A stretch of 64,000 nt of DNA. It comes from Corynebacterium ulceribovis DSM 45146 (lineage in GTDB: Bacteria; Actinomycetota; Actinomycetes; Mycobacteriales; Mycobacteriaceae). The stretch is taken from assembly GCF_000372445.1 (NCBI RefSeq), contig NZ_AQUY01000002.1, positions 523,561 through 587,560 on the forward strand. Direction: 5' to 3'. Made by a program: the position numbers and the translations under genes. This document shows positions 26,718 to 35,532 of this stretch, in pieces; position 1 is the first letter of the stretch, and each line of letters opens with the position of its first letter. The notes under the pieces are model-generated. The model made no database searches and was not told the DNA's origin. It worked only from the letters and a program-made list of their open reading frames with translations.

Positions 26718-27014
26718 ATGAGTGAACACAAGGTGCACGCTGCCCACGACCATGAACATGGTGCTGACTGTGGACACCAAGCATTCGAGCACGGTGACCA
26801 CACTGACTACGCGCACGACGGTCACATCCACCGCAAGGTAGATGGCGAATGGGTCGAATGCGAACCAACTGGCCACGTGCAGGCCGAAGACCACGGCGGA
26901 CATGTCCACGGTGACAACTGTGGCCACGAAGCAGTGCCGCACGGTGACCACGTGGACTACCTGCATGACGGACACCGCCATGCAGCCCACGGCGACCACT
27001 ACGACGAGCACTAG
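26718..27014 (+). CDS. Histidine-rich putative metal-binding protein
   Basis: 98 residues with 24 histidines and many Asp/Glu, no signal peptide. It contains two copies of one unit, CGH-x-A-x2-HGDH-x-DY-x-HDGH-x-H, at about residues 18-38 and 68-88, separated by a more ordinary segment with HRKVDGEWVECEP. Each copy offers a Cys and about seven His, which suggests buffering or delivery of zinc, nickel or cobalt; the metal is not known. GAGGGA lies six bases before the ATG and a sigma-A-like promoter is upstream. An intrinsic terminator follows, so it is a single-gene unit. Confidence 0.85.
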   Translation: MSEHKVHAAHDHEHGADCGHQAFEHGDHTDYAHDGHIHRKVDGEWVECEPTGHVQAEDHGGHVHGDNCGHEAVPHGDHVDYLHDGHRHAAHGDHYDEH

Positions 27015-27056
27015 TCGCAAACTGGTCAATGCGCGCTAACTAACTGGCGCTGCAGG

Positions 27057-27105
27057 AAAACGCTGGTAGCCCGGTGAGAAATCGCCGCGCTGGCCAGCGT
27101 TTTTT
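27057..27105 (+). terminator. Rho-independent terminator after the histidine-rich gene
   Basis: AAAACGCTGG (27057-27066) pairs perfectly with CCAGCGTTTT (27094-27103), followed by a T tract ending at 27105; the loop may pair further. Confidence 0.75.
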
Positions 27106-27116
27106 ATGGTTTGGGT

Positions 27117-27144
27117 TTGTCAGGTGAACTAAGTCCGCTACGCT
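27117..27144 (+). promoter_or_regulatory. Candidate bioB promoter
   Basis: TTGTCA (27117-27122), 16-base spacer, TACGCT (27139-27144). The tandem operator starts five bases downstream, over the expected transcription start. Confidence 0.4.
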
Positions 27145-27148
27145 CTAT

Positions 27149-27173
27149 TAAACACCGTTCAAAACAGTGTTCA
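27149..27173 (+). promoter_or_regulatory. Tandem BioQ-like operator upstream of bioB
   Basis: Two 13-base elements overlapping by one base: TAAAC-ACC-GTTCA (27149-27161) and AAAAC-AGT-GTTCA (27161-27173). Each resembles the corynebacterial BioQ motif TGAAC-N3-GTTAC, as I remember it. Seen another way the region is a 21-base near-perfect dyad (AACAC-c-GTT / AAC-a-GTGTT). A partial third element, TGAAC-TAA-GTCCG, lies at 27125-27137. Confidence 0.5.
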
Positions 27174-27214
27174 AGTTCTTAGTTTCACAACGTTAACCTC
27201 TTGGAGGCAGCCCA

Positions 27215-28228
27215 ATGACCACCAGCGTCACCACGACCGACATCCTCGACCTAGCCCGCGACAAGGTGCTTGGCCGCGGCGAAGGCCTGAACTACGACGA
27301 ACTGGTCCAGGTATTCCAGCTGCCTTTCGACCGCAACGAAGAACTACTCAAGCTCGCCCACGACGTCCGCCTGAAATGGTGCGGCGAAGACGTCGAAGTC
27401 GAAGGAATTATCTCCCTGAAAACCGGCGGCTGCCCAGAAGACTGCCACTTCTGCGCCCAATCCGGCCTTTTCGACTCCCCGGTGCGCGCCGCCTGGCTGG
27501 ACATCCCATCGCTGGTCGATGCCGCCAAGCAATCCTTGAAGTCCGGCGCCACCGAATTCTGCATCGTCGCCGCGGTCTCCGGACCAGATGAGCGACTCAT
27601 GCAGCAAGTTGAACAAGCCATCCAGGCCATCCAGTCCGAAGTGGACATCAACGTAGCTGTCTCCATCGGCTCCCTGACCCAGGAACAGGTCGACCGCCTC
27701 GCGAAAGCGGGCGTACACCGCTACAACCACAACCTGGAAACCGCTCGCTCCCACTTCCCATCAGTTGTCACCACCCACACCTGGGAACACCGCATGTCCA
27801 CGCTGGAAATGGTCAAAGAAGCGGGTATGGAAGTGTGCTGTGGCGGCATCCTCGGCATGGGGGAGACCGTGGAACAGCGCGCCGAATTCGCAGTGCAGCT
27901 GCAAGAACTCGACCCACACGAAGTGCCACTGAACTTCCTCGACCCACGCCCAGGCACCCCATTCGCCGGCCGCGAGCCACTGCCAGCCGAAGAAGCCCTC
28001 CGCGCTATCGGTGCTTTCCGCCTGGCGCTGCCGAAAACGATGCTGCGCTTTGCCGGCGGCCGTGAACTAACCTTGGGCGACCTCGGTGCCGAACAAGGCC
28101 TGCTGGGCGGCATCAACGCCCTGATCGTTGGCAACTACCTGACCACGTTGGGCCGCCGCGCCGAAACCGACGTCGATATGCTCGGCAAACTGCGTCTGCC
28201 AATTAAAGCCCTCAACGCCACCTGCTAA
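27215..28228 (+). CDS. bioB: Biotin synthase
   Basis: Radical-SAM enzyme inserting sulfur into dethiobiotin, last step of biotin synthesis. The 337 residues are the normal family length. The [4Fe-4S] motif C-x3-C-x2-C is at C73, C77, C80 ([13 protein letters not shown]); further family blocks are [27 protein letters not shown], and [18 protein letters not shown] (27200-27206) precedes the ATG. bsaP follows two bases after the stop. The operator upstream suggests repression by biotin through BioQ, which itself is not in the window. Confidence 0.97.
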   Translation: MTTSVTTTDILDLARDKVLGRGEGLNYDELVQVFQLPFDRNEELLKLAHDVRLKWCGEDVEVEGIISLKTGGCPEDCHFCAQSGLFDSPVRAAWLDIPSLVDAAKQSLKSGATEFCIVAAVSGPDERLMQQVEQAIQAIQSEVDINVAVSIGSLTQEQVDRLAKAGVHRYNHNLETARSHFPSVVTTHTWEHRMSTLEMVKEAGMEVCCGGILGMGETVEQRAEFAVQLQELDPHEVPLNFLDPRPGTPFAGREPLPAEEALRAIGAFRLALPKTMLRFAGGRELTLGDLGAEQGLLGGINALIVGNYLTTLGRRAETDVDMLGKLRLPIKALNATC

Positions 28229-28230
28229 TC

Positions 28231-28518
28231 ATGACAACACGCACCCGAGCCTCCGCCTCCCCGGCCGAAGCCAGCCCATTTACGGAACTGGCCCTGACCT
28301 TCCTGACCGGCGAAGGGCACCTCTACGACCCGTACACCGGCGCTGACCTCGCAGCCGGGGAAACTCCCGCACTGTCACACGCAGCGCGCGCCGGGCTGGA
28401 AGCACCTCGTTACTGCCCACTGTGCAAGCGCCGCATGATTGTGCAGGTGCGACCAGACGGCTGGACAGCGAAATGCTCCCGCCATGGCAGTGTCGACTCT
28501 GCGCTGTTGGAGCGGTAA
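28231..28518 (+). CDS. bsaP: Biotin synthase auxiliary protein
   Basis: Small protein of 95 residues encoded directly after bioB, in the place of M. tuberculosis Rv1590, recently described as BsaP, a partner that mycobacterial-type BioB needs for activity. Seen: [18 protein letters not shown] near the N-terminus and a C-terminal Cys cluster [11 protein letters not shown] followed by C-SRHG, which could bind zinc or help assemble or protect an iron-sulfur cluster. The assignment rests on position, size and the Cys pattern. The ATG is two bases after the bioB stop. Confidence 0.85.
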   Translation: MTTRTRASASPAEASPFTELALTFLTGEGHLYDPYTGADLAAGETPALSHAARAGLEAPRYCPLCKRRMIVQVRPDGWTAKCSRHGSVDSALLER

Positions 28519-28545
28519 ATACCCGCAAAGCACTGCCACACCCGG

Positions 28546-28560
28546 TATACACATATCTGA
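28546..28560 (+). promoter_or_regulatory. Candidate -10 of the MHS transporter gene
   Basis: TATACA at 28546-28551, eight bases before the ATG at 28560; no ribosome-binding site, so a leaderless or near-leaderless mRNA is suggested. Confidence 0.4.
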
Positions 28561-29927
28561 TGAATGAAAACACCACCATGATCCGGGATGTGGACAGTGC
28601 TGCCGCCAGCGCCGTCACACCCCGCGAAGAGCGGCGCGTCCTCGCCGCAACCGTCATTGGCACCACCGTCGAAATGTTCGACTTCCTGGTGTACGCCCAA
28701 GCCGCCGGCATTGTCTTCGGCGCCCTATTTTTCGGCCCACTCGGCCAATCCAACCCAGGCCTCGCCACCGTCCTATCTTTCGCCACCGTCGGCATCAGCT
28801 TCCTCTTCCGCCCCTTGGGCGCTATTATCGGCGGTCACCTCGGCGACACCATTGGACGCAAGCGCACCCTAGCGCTCACCTTGTTCCTCATGGGTGGGGC
28901 AACCGTGGCTATCGGCTTGCTCCCGACCTACGCCCAGATCGGTGCTGCTGCGCCGCTGCTGCTCATTGCGCTGCGTGTGCTGCAAGGCATTTCAGCAGGT
29001 GGTGAATGGGGTGGGGCAGTGTTGTTGTCTGTTGAACACGCACCGGTGGGACGCCGCGGCCGCAATGGTGCCTTCCCGCAAATCGGTGTTCCCGCTGGCT
29101 TAGCGCTGGCGTCCGCCACGATTTTGCTGACCCGCGCAGCGATGTCCGAAGAGCAGTTCATGTCCTTCGGCTGGCGCATCCCATTCCTGTGCTCGTTGGT
29201 GCTGGTGGTCATCGGCATTGTTATTCGCCGCGCCGTTGACGAGTCCCCGGTGTTCGTCGAAATGCAACAACTCCAACGCCGTTCCTCCGCACCGATTGGC
29301 CGCACTTTCCGGGAACAATGGCGCCGTATTGTGCACCTCGCGCTGGTTTTTGCGGGCAATAATGCCTGCGGCTACATCATCATTGCGTTCATGGGCACCT
29401 ATGCCATTAAGACGTGGGGGCTGCCGCAAGTTCCGGTGATGCTCTGCCTGCTGCTGGCTGCGGTGCTGTGGATTGGTACCACGTTGTGGGGCGGGGTCCT
29501 CTCCGATGCCATCGGCCGGGTCCGTGCCCACCAACTCGGTTTTGTGCTGCAGGCCGTGGCGATGGTGCCGATGTTCCTGTTGGTTGACCGCGCCGGTGCG
29601 GACGGGAGCTTGTGGCTTTTCGGTGTCGGCGTTGTGTTGCTCATCCCAGGGCTTGGGCTTTCCTACGGGCCCACCTCGTCGATGTTCGCGGAGTTGTTTC
29701 CCGCGGAGCTGCGCTACTCCGGCATTTCGTTGGCCTATGCGCTCGGTTCCATTATCGGCGGTGCATTCTCCGCGATGATCGCGCAGATGCTGCTGAACCG
29801 TTTCGATTCCTCCCTCGCGATTGCCGCGTACATGATTGCCATGTCGCTGGTTGGCCTGCTGGCCGTGTCGTTTGTGAAGGAATCCCGAAACGCACCACTT
29901 CGTCAAGAAGCTCGCGTTAGCGAGTAG
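28560..29927 (+). CDS. MFS transporter, metabolite:H+ symporter (MHS) family
   Basis: 455-residue, 12-helix inner-membrane protein of the group that includes ProP, KgtP and ShiA. Seen: ATVIGTTVEMFDFLVYAQAAG in helix 1 with the MHS-typical acidic-aromatic pattern, motif A GGHLGDTIGRKR, RVLQGISAGGEWGGAVLL in helix 4-5, and the second-half motif GVLSDAIGRVR. The substrate is unknown; organic acids, shikimate and compatible solutes are typical. The ATG at 28560 is used; MIRDVDSA at 28578 is the alternative. Placement after bioB-bsaP may be chance. Confidence 0.88.
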   Translation: MNENTTMIRDVDSAAASAVTPREERRVLAATVIGTTVEMFDFLVYAQAAGIVFGALFFGPLGQSNPGLATVLSFATVGISFLFRPLGAIIGGHLGDTIGRKRTLALTLFLMGGATVAIGLLPTYAQIGAAAPLLLIALRVLQGISAGGEWGGAVLLSVEHAPVGRRGRNGAFPQIGVPAGLALASATILLTRAAMSEEQFMSFGWRIPFLCSLVLVVIGIVIRRAVDESPVFVEMQQLQRRSSAPIGRTFREQWRRIVHLALVFAGNNACGYIIIAFMGTYAIKTWGLPQVPVMLCLLLAAVLWIGTTLWGGVLSDAIGRVRAHQLGFVLQAVAMVPMFLLVDRAGADGSLWLFGVGVVLLIPGLGLSYGPTSSMFAELFPAELRYSGISLAYALGSIIGGAFSAMIAQMLLNRFDSSLAIAAYMIAMSLVGLLAVSFVKESRNAPLRQEARVSE

Positions 29928-29938
29928 ATTAACTGGCA
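29925..29938 (+). promoter_or_regulatory. -10 element of a leaderless promoter
   Basis: TAGATT at 29925-29930 overlaps the preceding stop and lies seven bases before the ATG at 29938. Confidence 0.4.
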
Positions 29939-30504
29939 TGCCTGAACCGATGCCCACCCAACCTTCAGCCCCGCGGATTTCGCCGTTCTTCGGTGACGCG
30001 GGGTTGCTGTTTTCCATCGCCATGGTGCTCAACGCGTTGGCCGGCGCCGCGATCGGCGCTTTCGGCGCAACCACGTCAGCTCAGGCCGTCGAATTGGACA
30101 ATGGGTTGGCGCTAGCAATTGACCCGTTGACCTCCGGCGCTGGGTTCGACAATGTTGCTTGGTTCACCGTCGTTTCGATGGTGCTCGGTGCGGCGGTCGG
30201 GGCATTTGCTTTTGGACGTTTACGCCGCAGCCGCGGCCCTGTCATGCTGCTGTGGGTCTTAGCCGTCGGACTAGTTGGTTCCTACCTCATGTTGCTGGTA
30301 GCGCTGGGTGTGGGCGACCTGATGCACCCGGTGCCGAACCTGGACAACTTCCAACCGGGGGATATCGCCGAAGTTTTCCCGGCGATGAATCCTGGTGTGG
30401 CGATCATTGTGGAATCAACCCTGGCGGTCGCTGCCTATTGGTTGGGCATGTTCGTCGCCGGTGATGACGACGAACCGGCTACTCCGACTCCGGATCAAAG
30501 TTAG
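29938..30504 (+). CDS. Uncharacterised membrane protein, 188 aa
   Basis: Not recognised. Four hydrophobic segments are visible (about 20-45, 74-92, 100-122 and 150-172), with an extracytoplasmic-looking loop AQAVELDNGLALAIDPL after the first and an acidic proline-rich tail. It overlaps the 3' end of the convergent 1,246-aa gene by 26 bases. Resembles the integral-membrane hypothetical proteins common near bioB in Corynebacteriales, but no function can be given. Confidence 0.75.
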   Translation: MPEPMPTQPSAPRISPFFGDAGLLFSIAMVLNALAGAAIGAFGATTSAQAVELDNGLALAIDPLTSGAGFDNVAWFTVVSMVLGAAVGAFAFGRLRRSRGPVMLLWVLAVGLVGSYLMLLVALGVGDLMHPVPNLDNFQPGDIAEVFPAMNPGVAIIVESTLAVAAYWLGMFVAGDDDEPATPTPDQS

Positions 30505-33500
30505 GTTCGGACTCGAAGGGATCGGTGACCTCGGAGAATTGTTCCTCCGGCGTGACTGGCGGGCCTTCAGGCTTGAGCGCTTCGTTGAGCTTTTCTGACC
30601 ACTCTGAGCTCTTGGAGACAGGGCCGTGAGGGGGTTCAGCGGAGACTACATGCAGGTGCTCGGGAAGATCGAAGAAGGGCAGACTCAACTGATCTGGATT
30701 GACGTCGATATTTCGGTCTTCAGACTCATCGTCGTCCTCGTATTCCTCCTCATCCTCGTCGTCCCAGTCATCCTCCTCTTCCCAATCATCGTCATCCCAA
30801 CTGTCAGCGTCGTCGGTGACCTCGTTGTCCTCCCACTCGACCGCGTCATCCTCGGTGTCGGGAGCAGCGTTGTCGATAGTCGGTTCTGGCCACTCTTCCG
30901 CAAGTTCATCGACATGCGTCACCAGGTTGGCTAGCTCATCTGGATCGACCTTGATTCGGCCATCGAGCAGCTCCACTTGTTCTTGAAGTTTCTTCAGCTC
31001 ACCGGAGAAATATCGAAAGCGGCCCTGGTTCTCAAAATCAAAACTCAGCAGCGCATTGGTGTACAAACCACGGGCGACGCCTAAGCACTCGGCCTCACTT
31101 TTCAGCATGACGAGAGCTTCCTCGGCCCGCTTATAGGCTTGCTGTTCAGCATCCGCGATATCCAAATGCGCCACGGTCAGTGCCGCTTGCAGCATGGTCT
31201 GTGCTGCGATGTTGGTGTCACCAATTCGGCGCCGCAAATGAATAGTGTGCATCAAACTATCGAATGCGGCGTCCAAGTCATCGAGCTCGCGGTAACACAA
31301 CGACAATTCAAAGCGCAGTTCCGCTGCTACCCGGAGCTCATGAATTGATGCGGCATAATCCGCAGCTGCATCTAGGGCCGCGATGTATTCGTCATGGCGC
31401 TCAAGCACCCCATATGCACTGGCAACCTGTCGCAAGTACGTCAGTACCTTGTTACTGCCCGCAATGTGCTGTACTTCCGCAAGTAGTGGTTCGGTACGTT
31501 CCAAGAACACGGCCGCATGCCGTGGCCGCGTACCGCACTGCGCTAACAATGCGGCTGCAGTCAGCGCATCAGCCACCAGACCGTGGCGAAGCGAAATCTC
31601 CAGACTCGCCAACGCACATCGGCGACCATCCTTGAACTCGCCGAGCGCACGAGAATAACTACTGAGCAGAGCTAACGCCCGGCTTGCAGCCAGTACTGGC
31701 GTGTGAGTCGGCTCGGTACTGATGTGTTCGAGCAGCTGCCCAGCCGCCGCGCTTTCCGGCGCATAAATACTGTCGTCAGAAAAGGCACGGAATAACTGAT
31801 CTGCTTCGCGTGCCCACTCCATCCGAGCTTCGGCAATACCGGGATTGAAATGGTCAGCTACCGCCTGCAATTTCGCTGCCAAGTCTGCATTCGGCGCGAA
31901 AATACGGCTCGACGCCAAGTCCCGCAGCGCCGACTCGGCTTGGACAAACACCCAAGCAAGCTGCTGCGACACCACCGGTGCCAGCTCTGGGGAGCCTTCC
32001 TCAATGAGTTTGTTCGCGAAGCCCAGCTTCCGTTGCAGCACCACAATCTGTCGTTGCTGGCTGCGAACGTCGTCAAGCAAAAAGGCTTGACGCAAATCCC
32101 ACGTCGCATTAATCAGCGACCGCACCAACAACATCACATCGCTGTCGCAGTTAACTTCCACCACCATTGACACTTCATTGATCGTGTCAATGAGCGCGGC
32201 ATCATCAAAGTGGATCCCGGCCGCGAAGCCCTGCAGGAAGCACTCGATCCACTCCTCTTCATCGTCGAGGAGGTAGGACGCAGTTTCCGAGAACTGTGGC
32301 CAAATATAGCGAGCGAAATGGGATGGAGCTCGACGCAAAGTGACGAAGTCATTGGTCAACCGGGCGGCAATACATTCACTGATGAAAGCGCTCAGATCGG
32401 AAGGAAGTGGGTGTACTTCTTGCTGCGGGATCATCGTGTGCTCGCCAGCAACGGTGGGCACTTCAACCGGATCGAAGGAGGCGTCCTGCGAGACTGCCTG
32501 CGTCAGAAACTCCATTGCTTCGACCTTCGATTCGGTCGTAATCGGCATGGGGGCAAACGGAAACGGCTCCATGTATTGCGACTTGTATTCCTGAAGCGCG
32601 GCCAGCTTGGACACTGCCTCCGACGAAGAATCGAAAGAAAAACCGATCAAACTAAGGGCATACGCCACCGGGATTGCTGGGTCCCGCCACCACCGGGAGT
32701 AGCCCCACGCGCAAGCAAGCCGCACCCACGCATCAATCTGAGCGGCCGGCGCATCCGGGCCGTCCAATTCTTCAGCCAGCAGCACTGCCTGAGTCGAATG
32801 CACTAAAGCCTGATTGAAGCTGTCGGCGCGCAAATGCAACTCGGCCAGGGTTTCTGCGAACTCCAATTCTTCAGCGATGCTGCGGCGGGGTAGGAGCTCG
32901 GAAATCTGCTCGAGCACGGTGATGGCGTGTACGACATCCTGCACGCTTCCGTCAATAAGCGCCTGCCCGAAAAGTAGAAATAACCGCGCAACTGCGGCAT
33001 CGGCGGTGTGCGGGTCGACGTTGGCGAGGCCGAATCGTGCGGCCGCTACTTTCGTATCAATGTCTCCGACTGCGGTGGCGCGCTCAATTGCGTTGACCGC
33101 AAAGTCGAAGCGGAACCTGCTGAGCAAATATAGGTCCTGGCGGTGCAGAATATCCGCGGTCAAAGCATCGAAGCTGTCCCAACGACCAAGTTTGGCCAAC
33201 GTCTTGGCCCGGAAAGTCTCGGATTCGAAGGCCAAAAATGGGAACTTCGCGGCGTGGGCAACTTCAGAGGCTGCAGCGAGACACCGGAGCGCTTCGTCCT
33301 GCTCATCCATCAGTGCCGACAGCATCCCCAACTGGAGATAGCTGCGGAATAGGGTTGCAGCTGGGTCTGCCGACTGTGCAGCGGTCGCAATCGCATGTTC
33401 GTGCAGGTACGCATGTTCCGCAGGGGAGGCTGCATTCGACATTCGGACCAGGAGCATCAGCAGCGGTGGGCCAGAAACGAACATCCCCAGCAAGTCGGTC

Positions 33501-34219
33501 GAACGCTGCGGGAGCTGCTCGAGGATCGCCGCTAGTTCCAGCGCCGCCGCCTCGTCGTGCAGCTGCTGACCGGCGTAAATGTAGGCATCAATGACATCGG
33601 TGAACAATGCGCGCTCGCCATCAGCAGGGGCGAAATCGCGCAGCTCTGACCAGCGCGGGCCACGGGTCATCGAGTCCGTAAGTTCAGCAGGAGCAATGCA
33701 CGGATGGGTGAAATCGGGATAGTTCGCGGCTAGCAAACTTGCCACCGCAAGTAGGCGGCTGTGCGCCTGGTGGTACATCAACGCATCGTCGGTATCTGCG
33801 GCCAGCTGTTCCCACTGCGCGCAGGTCAGCTGGGCCAGCTGCAGTTCACCATTCATCGTTTCGAAGAAGTAGGCCGCAGCAAACCACTCCGACTGCAACT
33901 GCGGGGACAGCTCCGCAAAACCCTCCGGCAGCTCGCCGCGCCGATACCACGTGGTGCCTAACACTTGCAGGCAGCTCCAATACTCCGATTCCAGCGATCC
34001 GCGTCGTGCCTCACCGGTTCGCTCCAGCAGCGTGTCTAGCGGTGTGAATTCGGAAGGAAGTAATAGCTCAAACAGAAAGTCATCAAGTTGCTCGGACAGC
34101 TCGCCAGGGATATCGGCATGTGTGTAGGCATGAGAGCGAGGAGCGGTGAGCGCAACCTGTGGCTGATCTGGCTGCCGCCACCACGGGGCAGGATTCTGGA
34201 AGAGCGAAGCACTATTCAT
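30479..34219 (-). CDS. Very large helical-repeat (TPR-like) protein, 1,246 aa
   Basis: Function unknown. Almost wholly alpha-helical with degenerate 34-36-residue pairs of helices (for example LLAVASLLAANYP, AATLFRSYLQLGMLSALMDEQDEALRCLAAASEVAHAA, AHLDIADAEQQAYKRAEEALVML in outline), i.e. TPR-like solenoid. No signal peptide or membrane helix. Near residues 1115-1185 is an extremely acidic Asp/Glu/Trp tract. The N-terminus (NPAPWWRQP) resembles that of the 540-aa protein at 37597-39219 (SHPWWEDF), so the two look paralogous. The ATG at 34219 has AAAGGAG six bases upstream. It is transcribed divergently from nadA. Confidence 0.82.
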   Translation of the reverse strand: MNSASLFQNPAPWWRQPDQPQVALTAPRSHAYTHADIPGELSEQLDDFLFELLLPSEFTPLDTLLERTGEARRGSLESEYWSCLQVLGTTWYRRGELPEGFAELSPQLQSEWFAAAYFFETMNGELQLAQLTCAQWEQLAADTDDALMYHQAHSRLLAVASLLAANYPDFTHPCIAPAELTDSMTRGPRWSELRDFAPADGERALFTDVIDAYIYAGQQLHDEAAALELAAILEQLPQRSTDLLGMFVSGPPLLMLLVRMSNAASPAEHAYLHEHAIATAAQSADPAATLFRSYLQLGMLSALMDEQDEALRCLAAASEVAHAAKFPFLAFESETFRAKTLAKLGRWDSFDALTADILHRQDLYLLSRFRFDFAVNAIERATAVGDIDTKVAAARFGLANVDPHTADAAVARLFLLFGQALIDGSVQDVVHAITVLEQISELLPRRSIAEELEFAETLAELHLRADSFNQALVHSTQAVLLAEELDGPDAPAAQIDAWVRLACAWGYSRWWRDPAIPVAYALSLIGFSFDSSSEAVSKLAALQEYKSQYMEPFPFAPMPITTESKVEAMEFLTQAVSQDASFDPVEVPTVAGEHTMIPQQEVHPLPSDLSAFISECIAARLTNDFVTLRRAPSHFARYIWPQFSETASYLLDDEEEWIECFLQGFAAGIHFDDAALIDTINEVSMVVEVNCDSDVMLLVRSLINATWDLRQAFLLDDVRSQQRQIVVLQRKLGFANKLIEEGSPELAPVVSQQLAWVFVQAESALRDLASSRIFAPNADLAAKLQAVADHFNPGIAEARMEWAREADQLFRAFSDDSIYAPESAAAGQLLEHISTEPTHTPVLAASRALALLSSYSRALGEFKDGRRCALASLEISLRHGLVADALTAAALLAQCGTRPRHAAVFLERTEPLLAEVQHIAGSNKVLTYLRQVASAYGVLERHDEYIAALDAAADYAASIHELRVAAELRFELSLCYRELDDLDAAFDSLMHTIHLRRRIGDTNIAAQTMLQAALTVAHLDIADAEQQAYKRAEEALVMLKSEAECLGVARGLYTNALLSFDFENQGRFRYFSGELKKLQEQVELLDGRIKVDPDELANLVTHVDELAEEWPEPTIDNAAPDTEDDAVEWEDNEVTDDADSWDDDDWEEEDDWDDEDEEEYEDDDESEDRNIDVNPDQLSLPFFDLPEHLHVVSAEPPHGPVSKSSEWSEKLNEALKPEGPPVTPEEQFSEVTDPFESEPNFDPESE

Positions 34220-34387
34220 GAAGCTCCTTTCATGCCTACAAGATCCACCATAACGGCGGACAAACCCCGCGGTGGTTGAACAATGATGAAGTTAGCAACC
34301 TCCTCAGACACTACCGCAGCACACTAGCTACTATGTTCGGTTTTGTGCAGACTGCGGGGCGGAATCGGCAATTTCGTCGCTACGACA

Positions 34388-34393
34388 TAGAAT
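34388..34393 (+). promoter_or_regulatory. Candidate -10 of the nadA-nadC operon
   Basis: TAGAAT at 34388-34393, about 65 bases before the nadA start; the matching -35 (TCGGCA at 34365-34370, 17-base spacer) is weak. The roughly 240-base gap between the 1,246-aa gene and nadA holds nothing else I can identify. Confidence 0.35.
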
Positions 34394-34458
34394 ATTGCCC
34401 ATCCCCAATTAACCAGGCACAAAGAAGAAGTAGTCTTGGCAAATCAAGGAGAAGCGAA

Positions 34459-35529
34459 TTGACCAGCGTTGCCAGCAACCGCCCCGCGCTTGCCCCACTC
34501 GAATCTGATCTGCTGGACCAGATCACCGACGGCCCGCACGGATACAGCGGAATCGAAGCTGACGAACACTGGGCAGCCGAAGTTCGACGCCTTGCCAAAG
34601 CCCGCAACGCCGTCATTTTGGCGCACAACTACCAACTCCCAGAAATCCAGGACATCGCCGATTACACCGGCGACTCCCTAGGACTGTCCCGCATCGCTGC
34701 CGAAACCGACGCAGACGTCATCGTTTTCTGCGGTGTGCATTTCATGGCAGAATCCGCGAAAATCCTCAGCCCAGAAAAGACGGTCCTCATCCCAGATGAG
34801 CGCGCCGGCTGCTCCCTGGCAGATTCCATCACCGCCGAGCAGCTCGCCGAGTGGAAGGCAGAGTACCCAGACGCCATCGTGGTGTCCTACGTCAACACCA
34901 CCGCCGACGTGAAAGCACTGACCGACGTGTGCTGCACCAGCTCCAACGCAGTGGAAGTGGTCGCATCGTTGCCAGCCGATAAGGACGTGCTGTTCAACCC
35001 AGACCAGTTCCTTGGCGCACACGTCAAACGCGAAACTGGCCGCGACAATATCCGCATCTGGGCCGGTGAATGCCACGTCCACGCCAATATCAATGGCCAG
35101 GAGCTCAAGGACCGCGCCACCGAAAACCCAGACGCTGACCTCTACATTCACCCAGAATGTGGCTGCGCAAACTCCGCCATTTACCTGGCAGGCGAAGGCA
35201 CCATTGAGCAGGACCGCGTGCATATGCTGTCCACCGGCGCGATGCTGGATGAAGCACACAAGGCAGAAAAGTCCGGCCAGAAGAAGGTGCTGGTGGCCAC
35301 CGAAATTGGCATGCTGCACCAGCTGCGTAAAGCCGCCCCAGACGTGGACTTCGAACCGATTAACGACCGCGCATCCTGCTCGTACATGAAGATGATCACC
35401 CCGGCAGCCCTGCTGCGTAGCTTGGCTTTGGGCGCCGACGAAGTGGATGTGCCAACCGATGTTGCGGATAAGGCCCGCGCATCCCTGGAACGCATGATTG
35501 CCATTGGCCAGCCTGGTGGTGGCGAGTAA
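34459..35529 (+). CDS. nadA: Quinolinate synthase
   Basis: [4Fe-4S] enzyme condensing iminoaspartate with dihydroxyacetone phosphate to quinolinate in NAD synthesis. 356 residues from the TTG at 34459, which has AAGGAG just upstream (GGAG at 34448-34451, seven-base spacing). The frame stays open for another 61 codons upstream, but that stretch does not resemble NadA. The three cluster cysteines are in [18 protein letters not shown] and RASCSYMKM. Other blocks: [36 protein letters not shown]. nadC follows after three bases. The iminoaspartate-forming nadB is not between them as it is in mycobacteria. Confidence 0.95.
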   Translation: MTSVASNRPALAPLESDLLDQITDGPHGYSGIEADEHWAAEVRRLAKARNAVILAHNYQLPEIQDIADYTGDSLGLSRIAAETDADVIVFCGVHFMAESAKILSPEKTVLIPDERAGCSLADSITAEQLAEWKAEYPDAIVVSYVNTTADVKALTDVCCTSSNAVEVVASLPADKDVLFNPDQFLGAHVKRETGRDNIRIWAGECHVHANINGQELKDRATENPDADLYIHPECGCANSAIYLAGEGTIEQDRVHMLSTGAMLDEAHKAEKSGQKKVLVATEIGMLHQLRKAAPDVDFEPINDRASCSYMKMITPAALLRSLALGADEVDVPTDVADKARASLERMIAIGQPGGGE

Positions 35530-35532
35530 GCG

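Noticed and set aside
34276-34458. Sixty-one in-frame codons upstream of nadA as part of the protein
   Set aside because: They show no NadA features, and TTG at 34459 has a well placed AAGGAG.
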